64,000 bases of DNA from NCBI GenBank assembly GCA_033675265.1, contig JAUJYZ010000373.1, positions 15,001 through 79,000 on the forward strand, read 5' to 3'. Positions within the stretch are counted from its first letter, which is position 1. The number at the start of each line of letters is the position of its first letter. A program made the position numbers and the translations under genes. Shown here piece after piece: positions 1-12,529 of the stretch. The notes under the pieces are model-generated. The model did no database searches. It had not been told where the DNA came from and was given only the letters and a program-made list of their open reading frames with translations. The stretch comes from Actinostola sp. cb2023. Its lineage: Eukaryota; Cnidaria; Anthozoa; Actiniaria; Actinostolidae.

Positions 1-604
1 CGGCCACTTTTCCCGCTCTGTTTTGTATGTGATTTGTGGCCGGATTTAGGCATACCTACCAAAATATGCACGTAATTTCACCTGACCTGAACTTCCGTTT
101 ATTTAAGCCGTTCATGATTGTTTTTCTTTGTGTCCAAAGCTATAGCTAAAGCTATATAAGCTATAGCTATAGCGTAGTATTTCTGCCAAATATAATCTGT
201 TTACGCTCCATAACTTACGAGGAAATGTTTAAAGACTTTGCCCGCATGACTTAAGATGCACGAAAACATGAAAATTACTGAAGCGATTGTTTTACCTACT
301 TTCAAAACACATTTGAATTCCTGCCTAAAAAGCGGTCAGGAATCCTACAACAGCAGTTAATAAACCTAAGCTCATCAATAATGCATACGATTATCTTGTT
401 TGTCATTTTTTGAAATATACGAGAAATCACAGCGCTTTAAAGTTAAAATGGCCGGATTAGGGTACGGCCGGTATTTAGGGCAACACACTGTATGCGGTAG
501 GTGTAAATGGGGCAATAATACTAACAGCTAAAAGGCTGAATTGTTAAATTTAACAAACATACAACAAATACAATATTTAAATCCTTGACGTACAACAACA
601 TATT

Positions 605-969
605 AGCCACTTTAGAAATGAGTGGTGGACTGGGAACAAGTTTTTAATTAAAAAGACTTTTGCACCAGTTATCGGGCAAAGATGGAAAGTTAGAATTATG
701 TCAATTTCAGCTCGATCGAGATTTCCTTGGCAACAATAAACAAAGATCGTTGAAATCAGTTTTTCTAAAATATCTCAAGATTTCGATGAGCTCTAGACAA
801 GCGACTATATGCATGATAAACTACATACATGTACTAAGGCAAAGTAGCTGAGACAGAATTCAAACATTTTGATCAGAGCGATTTTGAATAATTTGCATAA
901 ACATTCATTTCTTAATTAGATTAATTCTAAAAACTTGTTCCCAGTCCTTTACTCGTTTATAAAGTGGCT
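605..969. mobile_element. MITE with about 40-bp inverted ends
   Basis: The left end (AGCCACTTTAGAAATGAGT, then GGACTGGGAACAAG) is repeated inverted at 920-969 (CTTGTTCCCAGTCC, ACTCGTTTATAAAGTGGCT). There is no coding capacity. Positions 1-604 show no feature I can name. Confidence 0.6.
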
Positions 970-1111
970 GGTAAAAGTAGAGAATCACGTACTAACAAAC
1001 GATGTCGACCAACAGTCGGCCGTTTAACGGGCTGTCGATAGGTTGTTGGTCGACTAGTTGGCCGACAGTCGACCGACATCGTTTCTTGGTACGTGATTCT
1101 CCACTTTTACC
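970..1111. mobile_element. 142-bp palindromic element beside the exon 8 donor
   Basis: GGTAAAAGTAGAGAATCACG at the left is matched inverted by CGTGATTCTCCACTTTTACC at the right, and inner CGATGTCGAC/GTCGACCGACATCG blocks pair too. It begins where the preceding MITE ends and stops about 50 nt downstream of the exon 8 donor in the direction of transcription. Confidence 0.6.
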
Positions 1112-1162
1112 AAAGTAGCTAATTGAAGTTAATAGTTATTATACAAACAAATGGTTGCTCAC

Positions 1163-1245
1163 CTACTTTATTCTCTACCTTAGCAAGAAATTCAGTATCA
1201 GTGCTGACATACTCAGGAGTAACATAGATAACCCTGTAGTCACCC
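1163..1245 (-). CDS. WRN: Exon 8: YVTPEY motif, parent of the 43-bp array
   Basis: Acceptor TTTACCCACAG|GGGTGAC and donor AAAGTAG|GTGAGC bound 83 nt. It codes GDYRVIYVTPEYVSTD, then TEFLAKVENKV and one base of a glycine codon. It aligns without gaps to the WRN segment between motif Ia and the DEAH box. The next exon would encode the DEAH motif; I did not find it in 1-1162, so it lies beyond the window. The first 28 nt and the preceding 15 intron nt form the 43-bp unit repeated upstream. Confidence 0.93.
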
Positions 1246-4200
1246 CTGTGGGTAAAGGAAAGTAACATAGATAACCCTGTAGTCACCCCTGTGGGTAAAG
1301 GAAAGTAACATAGATATATAACCCTGTAGTCACCCCTGTGGGTAAAGGAAAGTAACATAGATATATAACCCTGTAGTCACCCCTGTGGGTAAAGGAAAGT
1401 AACATTAGATAACCCTGTAGTCACCCCTGTGGGTAAAGGAAAGTAACATAGATAACCCTGTAGTCACCCCTGTGGGTAAAGGAAAGTAACATAGATAACC
1501 CTGTAGTCACCCCTGTGGGTAAAGGAAAGTAACATAGATAACCCTGTAGTCACCCCTGTGGGTAAAGGAAATTACATAGATAACCCTGTAGTCACCCCTG
1601 TGGGTAAAGGAAAGTAACATAGATAACCCTGTAGTCACCCCTGTGGGTAAAGGAAAGTAACATAGATAACCCTGTAGTCACCCCTGTGGGTAAAGGAAAG
1701 TAACATAGATAACCCTGTAGTCACCCATGTGGGTAAATGAAAGTAACATAGATAACCCTGTAGTCACCCCTGTGGGTAAAGGAAAGTAACATAGATAACC
1801 CTGTAGTCACCCCTGTGGGTAAAGGAAAGTAACATAGATATATACCCTGTAGTCACCCCTGTGGGTAAAGGAAAGTAACATAGATAACCCTGTAGTCACC
1901 CCTGTGGGTAAAGGAAAGTAACATAGATAACCCTGTAGTCACCCCTGTGGGTAAAGGAAAGTAACATAGATAACCCTGTAGTCACCCCTGTGGGTAAAGG
2001 AAAGTAACATAGATAACCCTGTAGTCACCCCTGTGGGTAAAGGAAAGTAACATAGATAACCCTGTAGTCACCCCTGTGGGTAAAGGAAAGTAACATAGAT
2101 AACCCTGTAGTCACCCCTGTGGGTAAAGGAAAGTAACATAGATAACCCTGTAGTCACCCCTGTGGGTAAAGGAAAGTAACATAGATAACCCTGTAGTCAC
2201 CCCTGTGGGTAAAGGAAAGTAACATAGATAACCCTGTAGTCACCCCTGTGGGTAAAGGAAAGTAACATAGATAGATAACCCTGTAGTCACCCCTGTGGGT
2301 AAAGGAAAGTAACATAGATAACCCTGTAGTCACCCCTGTGGGTAAAGGAAAGTAACATAGATAACCCTGTAGTCACCCCTGTGGGTAAAGGAAAGTAACA
2401 TAGATAACCCTGTAGTCACCCCTGTGGGTAAAGGAAAGTAACATAGATAACCCTGTAGTCACCCCTGTGGGTAAAGGAAAGTAACATAGATAACCCTGTA
2501 GTCACCCCTGTGGGTAAAGGAAAGTAACATAGATAACCCTGTAGTCACCCCTGTGGGGGAAAGTAACATAGATAACCCTGTAGTCACCCCTGTGGGTAAA
2601 GGAAAGTAACATAGATAACCCTGTAGTCACCCCTGTGGGTAAAGGAAAGTAACATAGATAACCCTGTAGTCACCCCTGTGGGTAAAGGAAAGTAACATAG
2701 ATAACCCTGTAGTCACCCCTGTGGGTAAAGGAAAGTAACATAGATAACCCTGTAGTCACCCCTGTGGGTAAAGGAAAGTAACATAGATAACCCTGTAGTC
2801 ACCCCTGTGGGTAAAGGAAAGTAACATAGATAACCCTGTAGTCACCCCTGTGGGTAAAGGAAAGTAACATAGATAACCCTGTAGTCACCCCTGTGGGTAA
2901 AGGAAAGTAACATAGATAACCCTGTAGTCACCCCTGTGGGTAAAGGAAAGTAACATAGATAACCCTGTAGTCACCCCTGTGGGTAAAGGAAAGTAACATA
3001 GATAACCCTGTAGTCACCCCTGTGGGTAAAGGAAAGTAACATAGATAACCCTGTAGTCACCCCTGTGGGTAAAGGAAAGTAACATAGATAACCCTGTAGT
3101 CACCCCTGTGGGTAAAGGAAAGTAACATAGATAACCCTGTAGTCACCCCTGTGGGTAAAGGAAAGTAACATAGATAACCCTGTAGTCACCCCTGTGGGTA
3201 AAGGAAAGTAACATAGATAACCCTGTAGTCACCCCTGTGGGTAAAGGAAAGTAACATAGATAACCCTGTAGTCACCCCTGTGGGTAAAGGAAAGTAACAT
3301 AGATAACCCTGTAGTCACCCCTGTGGGTAAAGGAAAGTAACATAGATAACCCTGTAGTCACCCCTGTGGGTAAAGGAAAGTAACATAGATAACCCTGTAG
3401 TCACCCATGTGGTAAATGAAAGTAACATAGACCCTGTAGTCACCCCTGTGGGTAAAGGAAAGTAACATAGATAACCCTGTAGTCACCCCTGTGGGTAAAG
3501 GAAAGTAACATAGATAACCCTGTAGTCACCCCTGTGGGTAAAGGAAAGTAACATAGATAACCCTGTAGTCACCCCTGTGGGTAAAGGAAAGTAACATAGA
3601 TAACCCTGTAGTCACCCCTGTGGGTAAAGGAAAGTAACATAGATAACCCTGTAGTCACCCCTGTGGGTAAAGGAAAGTAACATAGATAACCCTGTAGTCA
3701 CCCTGTGGGTAAAGGAAAGTAACATAGATAACCCTGTAGTCACCCTGTGGGTAAAGGAAAGTAACATAGATAACCCTGTAGTCACCCCTGTGGGTAAAGG
3801 AAAGTAACATAGATAACCCTGTAGTCACCCCTGTGGGTAAAGGAAAGTAACATAGATAACCCTGTAGTCACCCCTGTGGGTAAAGGAAAGTAACATAGAT
3901 AACCCTGTAGTCACCCCTGTGGGTAAAGGAAAGTAACATAGATAACCCTGTAGTCACCCCTGTGGGTAAAGGAAAGTAACATAGATAACCCTGTAGTCAC
4001 CCCTGTGGGTAAAGGAAAGTAACATAGATAACCCTGTAGTCACCCCTGTGGGTAAAGGAAAGTAACATAGATAACCCTGTAGTCACCCCTGTGGGTAAAG
4101 GAAAGTAACATAGTAACATAGTATCACCCTGTGGGTAACATAGATAACCCTGTAGTCACCCCTGTGGGTAAAGGAAAGTAACATAGATAACCCTGTAGTC

Positions 4201-4917
4201 ACCCCTGTGGGTAAAGGAAAGTAACATAGATAACCCTGTAGTCACCCCTGTGGGTAAAGGAAAGTAACATAGATAACCCTGTAGTCACCCCTGTGGGTAA
4301 AGGAAAGTAACATAGATAACCCTGTAGTCACCCATGTGGGTAAATGAAAGTAACATAGATAACCCTGTAGTCACCCCTGTGGGTAAAGGAAAGTAACATA
4401 GATAACCCTGTAGTCACCCCTGTGGGTAAAGGAAAGTAACATAGATAACCCTGTAGTCACCCCTGTGGGTAAAGGAAAGTAACATAGATAACCCTGTAGT
4501 CACCCCTGTGGGTAAAGGAAAGTAACATAGATAACCCTGTAGTCACCCCTGTGGGTAAAGGAAAGTAACATAGATAACCCTGTAGTCACCCCTGTGGGTA
4601 AAGGAAAGTAACATAGATAACCCTGTAGTCACCCCTGTGAGTAAAGGAAAGTAACATAGATAACCCTGTAGTCACCCCTGTGGGTAAAGGAAAGTAACAT
4701 AGATAACCCTGTAGTCACCCCTGTGGGTAAAGGAAAGTAACATAGATAACCCTGTAGTCACCCCTGTGGGTAAAGGAAAGTAACATAGATAACCCTGTAG
4801 TCACCCCTGTGGGTAAAGGAAAGTAACATAGATAACCCTGTAGTCACCCCTGTGGGTAAAGGAATGTAACATAGATAACCCTGTAGTCACCCCTGTGGGT
4901 AAAGGAAAGTAACATAG
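1246..4917 (-). repeat. 43-bp minisatellite made of the exon 8 splice acceptor region
   Basis: About 85 head-to-tail copies of a 43-bp unit. Read on the minus strand, each unit is TTCCTTTACCCACAG (intron end) followed by the first 28 nt of exon 8, through the codons for GDYRVIYV. Every copy thus carries a pyrimidine tract, an AG acceptor and exon sequence. Copies are nearly identical; a few carry small insertions (TATA near 1313 and 1835), deletions (2556, 3415, 4110) or a shared CATGTGGG/AATGAAAG variant. Because 43 is not divisible by 3, use of a distal acceptor would shift frame. A lone diverged unit sits outside at 5099-5147. Confidence 0.95.
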
Positions 4918-5160
4918 ATGTGAGGAGAGTAACATACTCTCAGAAGTACAGACATTGACATTGTCATGAGACACGTGATAAGAAATAGTATCCTTTATGT
5001 ACACGTGGAGAGCGAGAGCGTTTTATTAGATGTAAGACTGAACCAGTGAATAAAGAATCAGTATATCCTAGAAATCATCCTAGATTAACCTTAAGCACAA
5101 TAGATAACCCTATAGTCACCCCTGAGGGTAAAGGAAAGTAACATATACAGTCATTCTCAA

Positions 5161-6400
5161 AAATACTACAATAAAGTCACTAGACTGATTCCATAAGTCG
5201 GTCCCAGTTCGCTCTCTGTCGATTCTGATTTTTGCTCACTCACCGACTTATCACAACAAACAGTTAGATTTTGATCCGCATCGGCACTATATGGCGACCT
5301 CCAATTATGTCACTCGTTAGAAATTTTGAAACATTTTGACAAACCACAGAACAGCTCTTATTGCTCTAAACTACTTCTGTTTCCAAGAACCATTCCAAAG
5401 CCAATTATGATTGTGAGCCGTGTTTAGTGAAAAAAGAAAGGGTCTAAGGTGATTCCCTTGAAAAAGAAGCAAATCCTAGAATTTTCTATAACTTGGCATG
5501 GTGATCACCGGCATTACGGTATGGAGTTTCAAAAAATGCACTAAAAACAGGGGGTCACTGTGCTCATTTTTGCGCTACACTGCTTTGAAATTATGGTATT
5601 TTAGGTCTTTCAGTCGAGTCTCGCGTGACATCGGGATCGGGTAAATAATTTTCCACAACTTAAAAGACAAACTATTAATAATGAACGAAAGTGTTTGCTA
5701 TAGCTTTTGTATCTCTAGCCTACCGTCTGATAGTAAGAAAATGCTCGAATTTTGAATAGTTGTTGAAAAATAGAACAAAAAACACAGATGTTCGAACTAC
5801 CGAGAGGGTCTAAAATTCGATACTCCGTATGCTTTCATTCAATTTTTTTTATGTTTGAAATCCTAACTTTTTTTAATACTTTGCTATATACTAAAGAACT
5901 ATAGTGCGATGAAAGTTATTGAATAAAAAATGGGGGTCACCGTGCTCGTTTTCGATTTATTTTGAAAAAACTTCAGACTTTACACTTGAAATATTTAACG
6001 ATTTCCAATGGTCTCCAATGTGCGTGAGCTCGATGGCGTAAGTTGAGCCCGCTCGTCAACTAAAATTTTATTCAGAATCGTGCGCAGTAGAGCGTGCGCA
6101 ATGCAAATCAAGGGAATTACCTTAATTTCTTTAAGGAATCTGGAAGAGACATACAGAGGCAATTTAGGGAGTTATGTTATTTTCAATCGGAATATGCATT
6201 CGTTAGTGTTCCTTGGACTGCCATACAACAGACTCGCTGAAATCTATGAGTCGGAAAATTTCACTTCCGCTAATTATTATTCCAGAGCCAGAGCATTTGC
6301 ACAGAAAAATAGTAAGTCGCTAGTTGAGCGATCACCAGGTAAAGGAGTGAAAACAGCGACTTAGTGGACAGGAATCAGTCTATAAAGTCACATGATTCAT
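5161..6400. mobile_element. Probable degenerate inverted-repeat DNA element in intron 7
   Basis: Near 5180 and near 6371 the same TAGACTGATTCC block occurs in opposite orientation, each next to an AAGTCG-type motif. This suggests a roughly 1.2-kb non-autonomous element. No transposase frame is visible. Borders and target duplication are unclear. The rest of intron 7 (4918-5160 and 6401-6921) holds only an AT-rich tract around 6845-6920. Confidence 0.4.
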
Positions 6401-6921
6401 TATATATATTCAATTTTCTCACATGGAATTTCAATTTGAGATGCAAAAGTACATGTACTTTTTGTGAGAAATGAATTCGCATTTCTGCACGCAGAAATTG
6501 AAAACATGAATCATGCAACTTTATTGTAGCATTGCAGTCTTTTCATCTGGACAACCTGTATAATCCTGTCGTCCCTGTGGGATATATACCTATTTTTTTT
6601 TTTTAACTTGACAACGGGCAATCTGAAATAGATGATCTGAGATCAAGACAAATTATGGGAAACCGAGGGTCTTTCGTTAGTAACATGCAGAAATCATTCA
6701 TTCGACCTCAAGCTTGGAATCACGCTTGGGGTTTGAACGAGATATGATGGAGGTTAACATCAATTCAAAAGTTTTGGATCATCCAAATTCAGTTCAACTG
6801 TCATCAACATTTTTTGAAATGGTGTATATACATTGTACATGTAAGCATAAAGTATAAGAATATGATATAAAAATAATAAATAATATAAATATAAATAATA
6901 TAAAGTATAAGAATAAAACAC

Positions 6922-6996
6922 CTGAGTATTCCAGATTTGACGCCAACATTGTCAGTCTGAGCACTTCCTAGATAGCAAGCAGGGATGTTATACAAT
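6922..6996 (-). CDS. WRN: Exon 7: NIPACYLGSAQ segment
   Basis: Acceptor TTCTATTGTAG|ATTG and donor ATACTCAG|GTGTTT bound 75 nt. The translation reads LYNIPACYLGSAQ, then TDNVGVKSGIL. The NIPAC-LGSAQ block is diagnostic for WRN among RecQ proteins. Phase 2 entry completes a glutamate codon with exon 6; phase 2 exit completes an arginine codon with exon 8. Confidence 0.94.
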
Positions 6997-7317
6997 CTAC
7001 AATAGAACACATTCATGGTGATAAGAATCTGTGTCAGGACAACAAGAAGCCTGATCTACGTCTACATTGTATGTACTCTGGATCCATCTTTCTAATCAGC
7101 ACGCTGGAATATTCACCAAATTACATCCCCCAAGTTCACCAGTACAATTTAGGACAACAAAATAGTTCTGAAATAATGTCAGAGAGGCAGGTGCTGTTTA
7201 GCATGCAGCCACCATGGCATAAGAAAATAGCACAAACAAAAAATAAATGCAAAAGACACATACATGTTATGTACATGTGTACTCTAGTTTCAGCAACTGC
7301 ACCTCATGAATTCAGGC

Positions 7318-10300
7318 CAAACTAGAGCATGCGTAATACTCACTCAAGCTTTCTTACTTGATCCTCCATTAGTGATATAAGTGGTGAGATGACTACCGCA
7401 GTACAAACTAGAGCATGCGTAATACTCACTCAAGCTTTCTTACTTGATCCTCCATTAGTGATATAAGTGGTGAGATGACTACCGCAGTACAAACTAGAGC
7501 ATGCGTAATACTCACTCAAGCTTTCTTACTTGATCCTCCATTAGTGATATAAAGTGGTGAGATGACTACCACAGTACAAACTAGAGCATGCGTAATACTC
7601 ACTCAAGCTTTCTTACTTGATCCTCCATTAGTGATATAAGTGGTGAGATGACTACCGCAGTACAAACTAGAGCATGCGTAATACTCACTCAAGCTTTCTA
7701 ACTTGATCCTCCATTAGTGATATAAGTGGTGAGATGACTACCGCAGTACAAACTAGAGCATGCGTAATACTCACTCAAGCTTTCTAACTTGATCCTCCAT
7801 TAGTGATATAAGTGGTGAGATGACTACCGCAGTACAAACTAGAGCATGCGTAATACTCACTCAAGCTTTCTAACTTGATCCTCCATTAGTGATATAAGTG
7901 GTGAGATGACTACCGCAGTACAAACTAGAGCATGCGTAATACTCACTCAAGCTTTCTTACTTGATCCTCCATTAGTGATATAAGTGGTGAGATGACTACC
8001 GCAGTACAAACTAGAGCATGCGTAATACTCACTCAAGCTTTCTTACTTGATCCTCCATTAGTGATATAAGTGGTGAGATGACTACCACAGTACAAACTAG
8101 AGCATGCGTAATACTCACTCAAGCTTTCTTACTTGATCCTCCATTAGTGATATAAGTGGTGAGATGACTACCGCAGTACAAACTAGAGCATGCGTAATAC
8201 TCACTCAAGCTTTCTAACTTGATCCTCCATTAGTGATATAAGTGGTGAGATGACTACCGCAGTACAAACTAGAGCATGCGTAATACTCACTCAAGCTTTC
8301 TAACTTGATCCTCCATTAGTGATATAAGTGGTGAGATGACTACCGCAGTACAAACTAGAGCATGCGTAATACTCACTCAAGCTTTCTAACTTGATCCTCC
8401 ATTAGTGATATAAGTGGTGAGATGACTACCGCAGTACAAACTAGAGCATGCGTAATACTCACTCAAGCTTTCTTACTTGATCCTCCATTAGTGATATAAG
8501 TGGTGAGATGACTACCACAGTACAAACTAGAGCATGCGTAATACTCACTCATTAAAGCTTTCTTACTTGATCCTCCATTAGTGATATAAGTGGTGAGATG
8601 ACTACCGCAGTACAAACTAGAGCATGCGTAATACTCACTCAAGCTTTCTTACTTGATCCTCCATTAGTGATATAAGTGGTGAGATGACTACCGCAGTACA
8701 AACTAGAGCATGCGTAATACTCACTCAAGCTTTCTTACTTGATCCTCCATTAGTGATATAAGTGGTGAGATGACTACCGCAGTACAAACTAGAGCATGCG
8801 TAATACTCACTCAAGCTTTCTTACTTGATCCTCCATTAGTGATATAAGTGGTGAGATGACTACCGCAGTACAAACTAGAGCATGCGTAATACTCACTCAA
8901 GCTTTCTAACTTGATCCTCCATTAGTGATATAAGTGGTGAGATGACTACCACAGTACAAACTAGAGCATGCGTAATACTCACTCAAGCTTTCTTACTTGA
9001 TCCTCCATTAGTGATATAAGTGGTGAGATGACTACCGCAGTACAAACTAGAGCATGCGTAATACTCACTCAAGCTTTCTAACTTGATCCTCCATTAGTGA
9101 TATAAGTGGTGAGATGACTACCGCAGTACAAACTAGAGCATGCGTAATACTCACTCAAGCTTTCTTACTTGATCCTCCATTAGTGATATAAGTGGTGAGA
9201 TGACTACCGCAGTACAAACTAGAGCATGCGTAATACTCACTCAAGCTTTCTTACTTGATCCTCCATTAGTGATATAAGTGGTGAGATGACTACCGCAGTA
9301 CAAACTAGAGCATGCGTAATACTCACTCAAGCTTTCTAACTTGATCCTCCATTAGTGATATAAGTGGTGAGATGACTACCGCAGTACAAACTAGAGCATG
9401 CGTAATACTCACTCAAGCTTTCTTACTTGATCCTCCATTAGTGATATAAGTGGTGAGATGACTACCGCAGTACAAACTAGAGCATGCGTAATACTCACTC
9501 AAGCTTTCTTACTTGATCCTCCATTAGTGATATAAGTGGTGAGATGACTACCGCAGTACAAACTAGAGCATGCGTAATACTCACTCAAGCTTTCTTACTT
9601 GATCCTCCATTAGTGATATAAGTGGTGAGATGACTACCGCAGTACAAACTAGAGCATGCGTAATACTCACTCAAGCTTTCTTACTTGATCCTCCATTAGT
9701 GATATAAGTGGTGAGATGACTACCGCAGTACAAACTAGAGCATGCGTAATACTCACTCAAGCTTTCTAACTTGATCCTCCATTAGTGATATAAGTGGTGA
9801 GATGACTACCACAGTACAAACTAGAGCATGCGTAATACTCACTCAAGCTTTCTTACTTGATCCTCCATTAGTGATATAAGTGGTGAGATGACTACCGCAG
9901 TACAAACTAGAGCATGCGTAATACTCACTCAAGCTTTCTAACTTGATCCTCCATTAGTGATATAAGTGGTGAGATGACTACCGCAGTACAAACTAGAGCA
10001 TGCGTAATACTCACTCAAGCTTTCTTACTTGATCCTCCATTAGTGATATAAGTGGTGAGATGACTACCGCAGTACAAACTAGAGCATGCGTAATACTCAC
10101 TCAAGCTTTCTTACTTGATCCTCCATTAGTGATATAAGTGGTGAGATGACTACCGCAGTACAAACTAGAGCATGCGTAATACTCACTCAAGCTTTCTAAC
10201 TTGATCCTCCATTAGTGATATAAGTGGTGAGATGACTACCGCAGTACAAACTAGAGCATGCGTAATACTCACTCAAGCTTTCTTACTTGATCCTCCATTA

Positions 10301-11107
10301 GTGATATAAGTGGTGAGATGACTACCGCAGTACAAACTAGAGCATGCGTAATACTCACTCAAGCTTTCTTACTTGATCCTCCATTAGTGATATAAGTGGT
10401 GAGATGACTACCGCAGTACAAACTAGAGCATGCGTAATACTCACTCAAGCTTTCTTACTTGATCCTCCATTAGTGATATAAGTGGTGAGATGACTACCGC
10501 AGTACAAACTAGAGCATGCGTAATACTCACTCAAGCTTTCTTACTTGAATCCTCCATTAGTGATATAAGTGGTGAGATGACTACCGCAGTACAAACTAGA
10601 GCATGCGTAATACTCACTCAAGCTTTCTTACTTGATCCTCCATTAGTGATATAAGTGGTGAGATGACTACCGCAGTACAAACTAGAGCATGCGTAATACT
10701 CACTCAAGCTTTCTTACTTGATCCTCCATTAGTGATATAAGTGGTGAGATGACTACCGCAGTACAAACTAGAGCATGCGTAATACTCACTCAAGCTTTCT
10801 TACTTGATCCTCCATTAGTGATATAAGTGGTGAGATGACTACCGCAGTACAAACTAGAGCATGCGTAATACTCACTCAAGCTTTCTTACTTGATCCTCCA
10901 TTAGTGATATAAGTGGTGAGATGACTACCGCAGTACAAACTAGAGCATGCGTAATACTCACTCAAGCTTTCTTACTTGATCCTCCATTAGTGATATAAGT
11001 GGTGAGATGACTACCGCAGTACAAACTAGAGCATGCGTAATACTCACTCAAGCTTTCTTACTTGATCCTCCATTAGTGATATAAGTGGTGAGATGACTAC
11101 TGCAGTA
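7318..11107 (-). repeat. 86-bp minisatellite made of the exon 6 splice donor region
   Basis: About 44 near-identical copies of an 86-bp unit. On the minus strand each unit is the last 60 nt of exon 6 (codons for [20 protein letters not shown]) plus the first 26 nt of intron 6 (GTGAGTATTACGC onward). The copy touching the exon is the coding one; it has TGCAGTAG where array units have TGCGGTAG or TGTGGTAG. Each copy keeps the GTGAGT donor. In frame with exon 6 the intron gives an immediate TGA after LE. Single-base variants reveal a ten-unit higher-order duplication. Confidence 0.95.
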
Positions 11108-11156
11108 CTACCAGTCAGTAACGGAGGAAACTGATAACACAAACTTTTGCCATAAC
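11048..11156 (-). CDS. WRN: Exon 6: Walker A and motif Ia, parent of the 86-bp array
   Basis: Acceptor GATTGTAG|GTTATGG and donor CTTGA|GTGAGT bound 109 nt. It codes [15 protein letters not shown], then [16 protein letters not shown] and VRKLE. The invariant lysine of motif I (YGKS) and motif Ia are intact. An earlier GTAAGA inside the MEDQ-V codons is a possible alternative donor, but the GTGAGT site keeps the length equal to WRN and gives a correct phase into exon 7. Its last 60 nt plus 26 nt of intron are the unit of the adjoining array. Confidence 0.95.
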
Positions 11157-12101
11157 CTACAATCATGCAAAATGTGTATTTTGAATGATTATTAAAGTAC
11201 AGGTACACTGTATGTACTTGAGGTCATAAGCGCAAGTACAGTATTGGTTTTGACAGCATTATTTGATGTGATTTGATATTACTATACAGTTGGACCTCTA
11301 CTAACGACTACCTCCACACACTAGACAGTCATGGCCAGGAAATTTACGCACAGGTCTGGAGGAATAGCATTAAAAATAAACCAAAAAAATCTTATTAGGG
11401 TTCAATGGGGAAATGTGCTGGATTTTCCATACAAATTCTAAAAATCATTTGATTTGATTTTTGTGACATTTCTCCAGTATGATATTTGCCACTAATATTG
11501 AGTTACTCTTTTCATTTCTGGAGTTTGACAGTGCTGCTTGATTGAAGTGGTCATGTGACAGTGATAGAATTAGTATACTAGTAATGTAAAGTGTTTCCTA
11601 CTTCAGGTTAATGATCACATCCTAAATAATATCTTCACTATTTTGGCCATTTTTCTGTGTAAAGTGCATTTGTTTCAGATGTCCGTGGTTTAGCAAGATT
11701 CTAAAATCTTTTTCCATACTTTCACTTGTCAGTTTATATTTTTTAATCTATTTGCTGAGTTTGTGAAAATTACAGTGTGTTTTTGTAAGGAATTCACTGT
11801 TTATTATTAAACTGTGTACATACATGTACATGCTGAATCAGTGTCTAATCGTGCCTTTCGCGACGAGCGAATAGAGTTCATACAGAAACACAAAATATGG
11901 TACCTAATTGTATTCCAATAACAGTAATAGAATTCTCCAATTACAATGTTCTAGATTGATAAGTCCTATCCAACTGATACAATTTATTGGATAACTGTTT
12001 TATCCTTTGGATAAGAGTTACATTTTGTACATGTGTATCAAGTGCACTGTTCACCTTTCGTGTTCTGCGGCCTGATCTACACTTGACACAAAACTATTTA
12101 C
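11157..12101. other. Intron 5, no other feature seen
   Basis: This is AT-rich single-copy sequence between exons 5 and 6. I see no exon, element ends or array. The frame called on the plus strand near 11987-12217 is the antisense of exon 5. Confidence 0.6.
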
Positions 12102-12169
12102 CTGTTGCCATAACGACACAAACATCTTTTTTTTGGTTGAGAACAAGATCAATGATTTTCCATTGCATT
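12102..12169 (-). CDS. WRN: Exon 5: Q-motif to Walker A start
   Basis: Acceptor TTACCCAG|AATG and donor GCAACAG|GTAAAT bound 68 nt. It codes MQWKIIDLVLNQ, then KKDVCVVMAT, followed by the first base of a glycine codon. The QxxxI pattern and VMATG (first half of motif I, ATP binding) match WRN helicase. The intron splits Walker A between ATG and YGKS. Confidence 0.93.
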
Positions 12170-12235
12170 CTGGGTAAGAATCAAGACATTGTCAGTGTTA
12201 TAGCTGCTGTATATTGAGGTGATCAACATACTTAC

Positions 12236-12311
12236 GGCCTGAATTTGGAGTGTCCAAAATACTGTTTAAGCACCTTGATGTGTCTGGCATCAGGCTCAGG
12301 GATTTTCAGGT
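12236..12311 (-). CDS. WRN: Exon 4: start of the WRN helicase core (YFGH region)
   Basis: Acceptor ATCAACAG|ACCTG and donor AGGCC|GTAAGT bound 76 nt. The translation includes IPEPDARHIKVLKQYFGH and SKFRP, the aromatic/glutamine lead-in typical of RecQ helicases and closest to WRN. Entry phase 1, exit phase 2. The following intron is only 66 nt, in contrast to the multi-kilobase repeat-filled introns elsewhere in the gene. Confidence 0.92.
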
Positions 12312-12529
12312 CTGTTGATCAACAAATTAAAACTCTGTTTTATTCATTTCTTGAGAATATAGCACACAATGGAAGTCTATGTACTGCGGCAATGTACATG
12401 TGGTACATGTAACGGTATAATTATCATTATGCTTATTCCAGCACTCGCAAATAGATCCATTATCCGTTACTGGTTGTAATACAAGTTTTAGAGGCCTCAT
12501 TCACCAGTAACTTAGGCTCTAATCCAGCA

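Noticed and set aside
7021..7060. Alternative acceptor CCTGACACAG for exon 7 giving an 11-codon longer exon
   Set aside because: It needs the weaker GTAAGA donor of exon 6 and adds residues absent from WRN; the TTGTAG acceptor with GTGAGT keeps exact length and phase.
1216..11107. CRISPR array
   Set aside because: The repeats are contiguous with no unique spacers, the units contain coding exon sequence, and the genome is eukaryotic.
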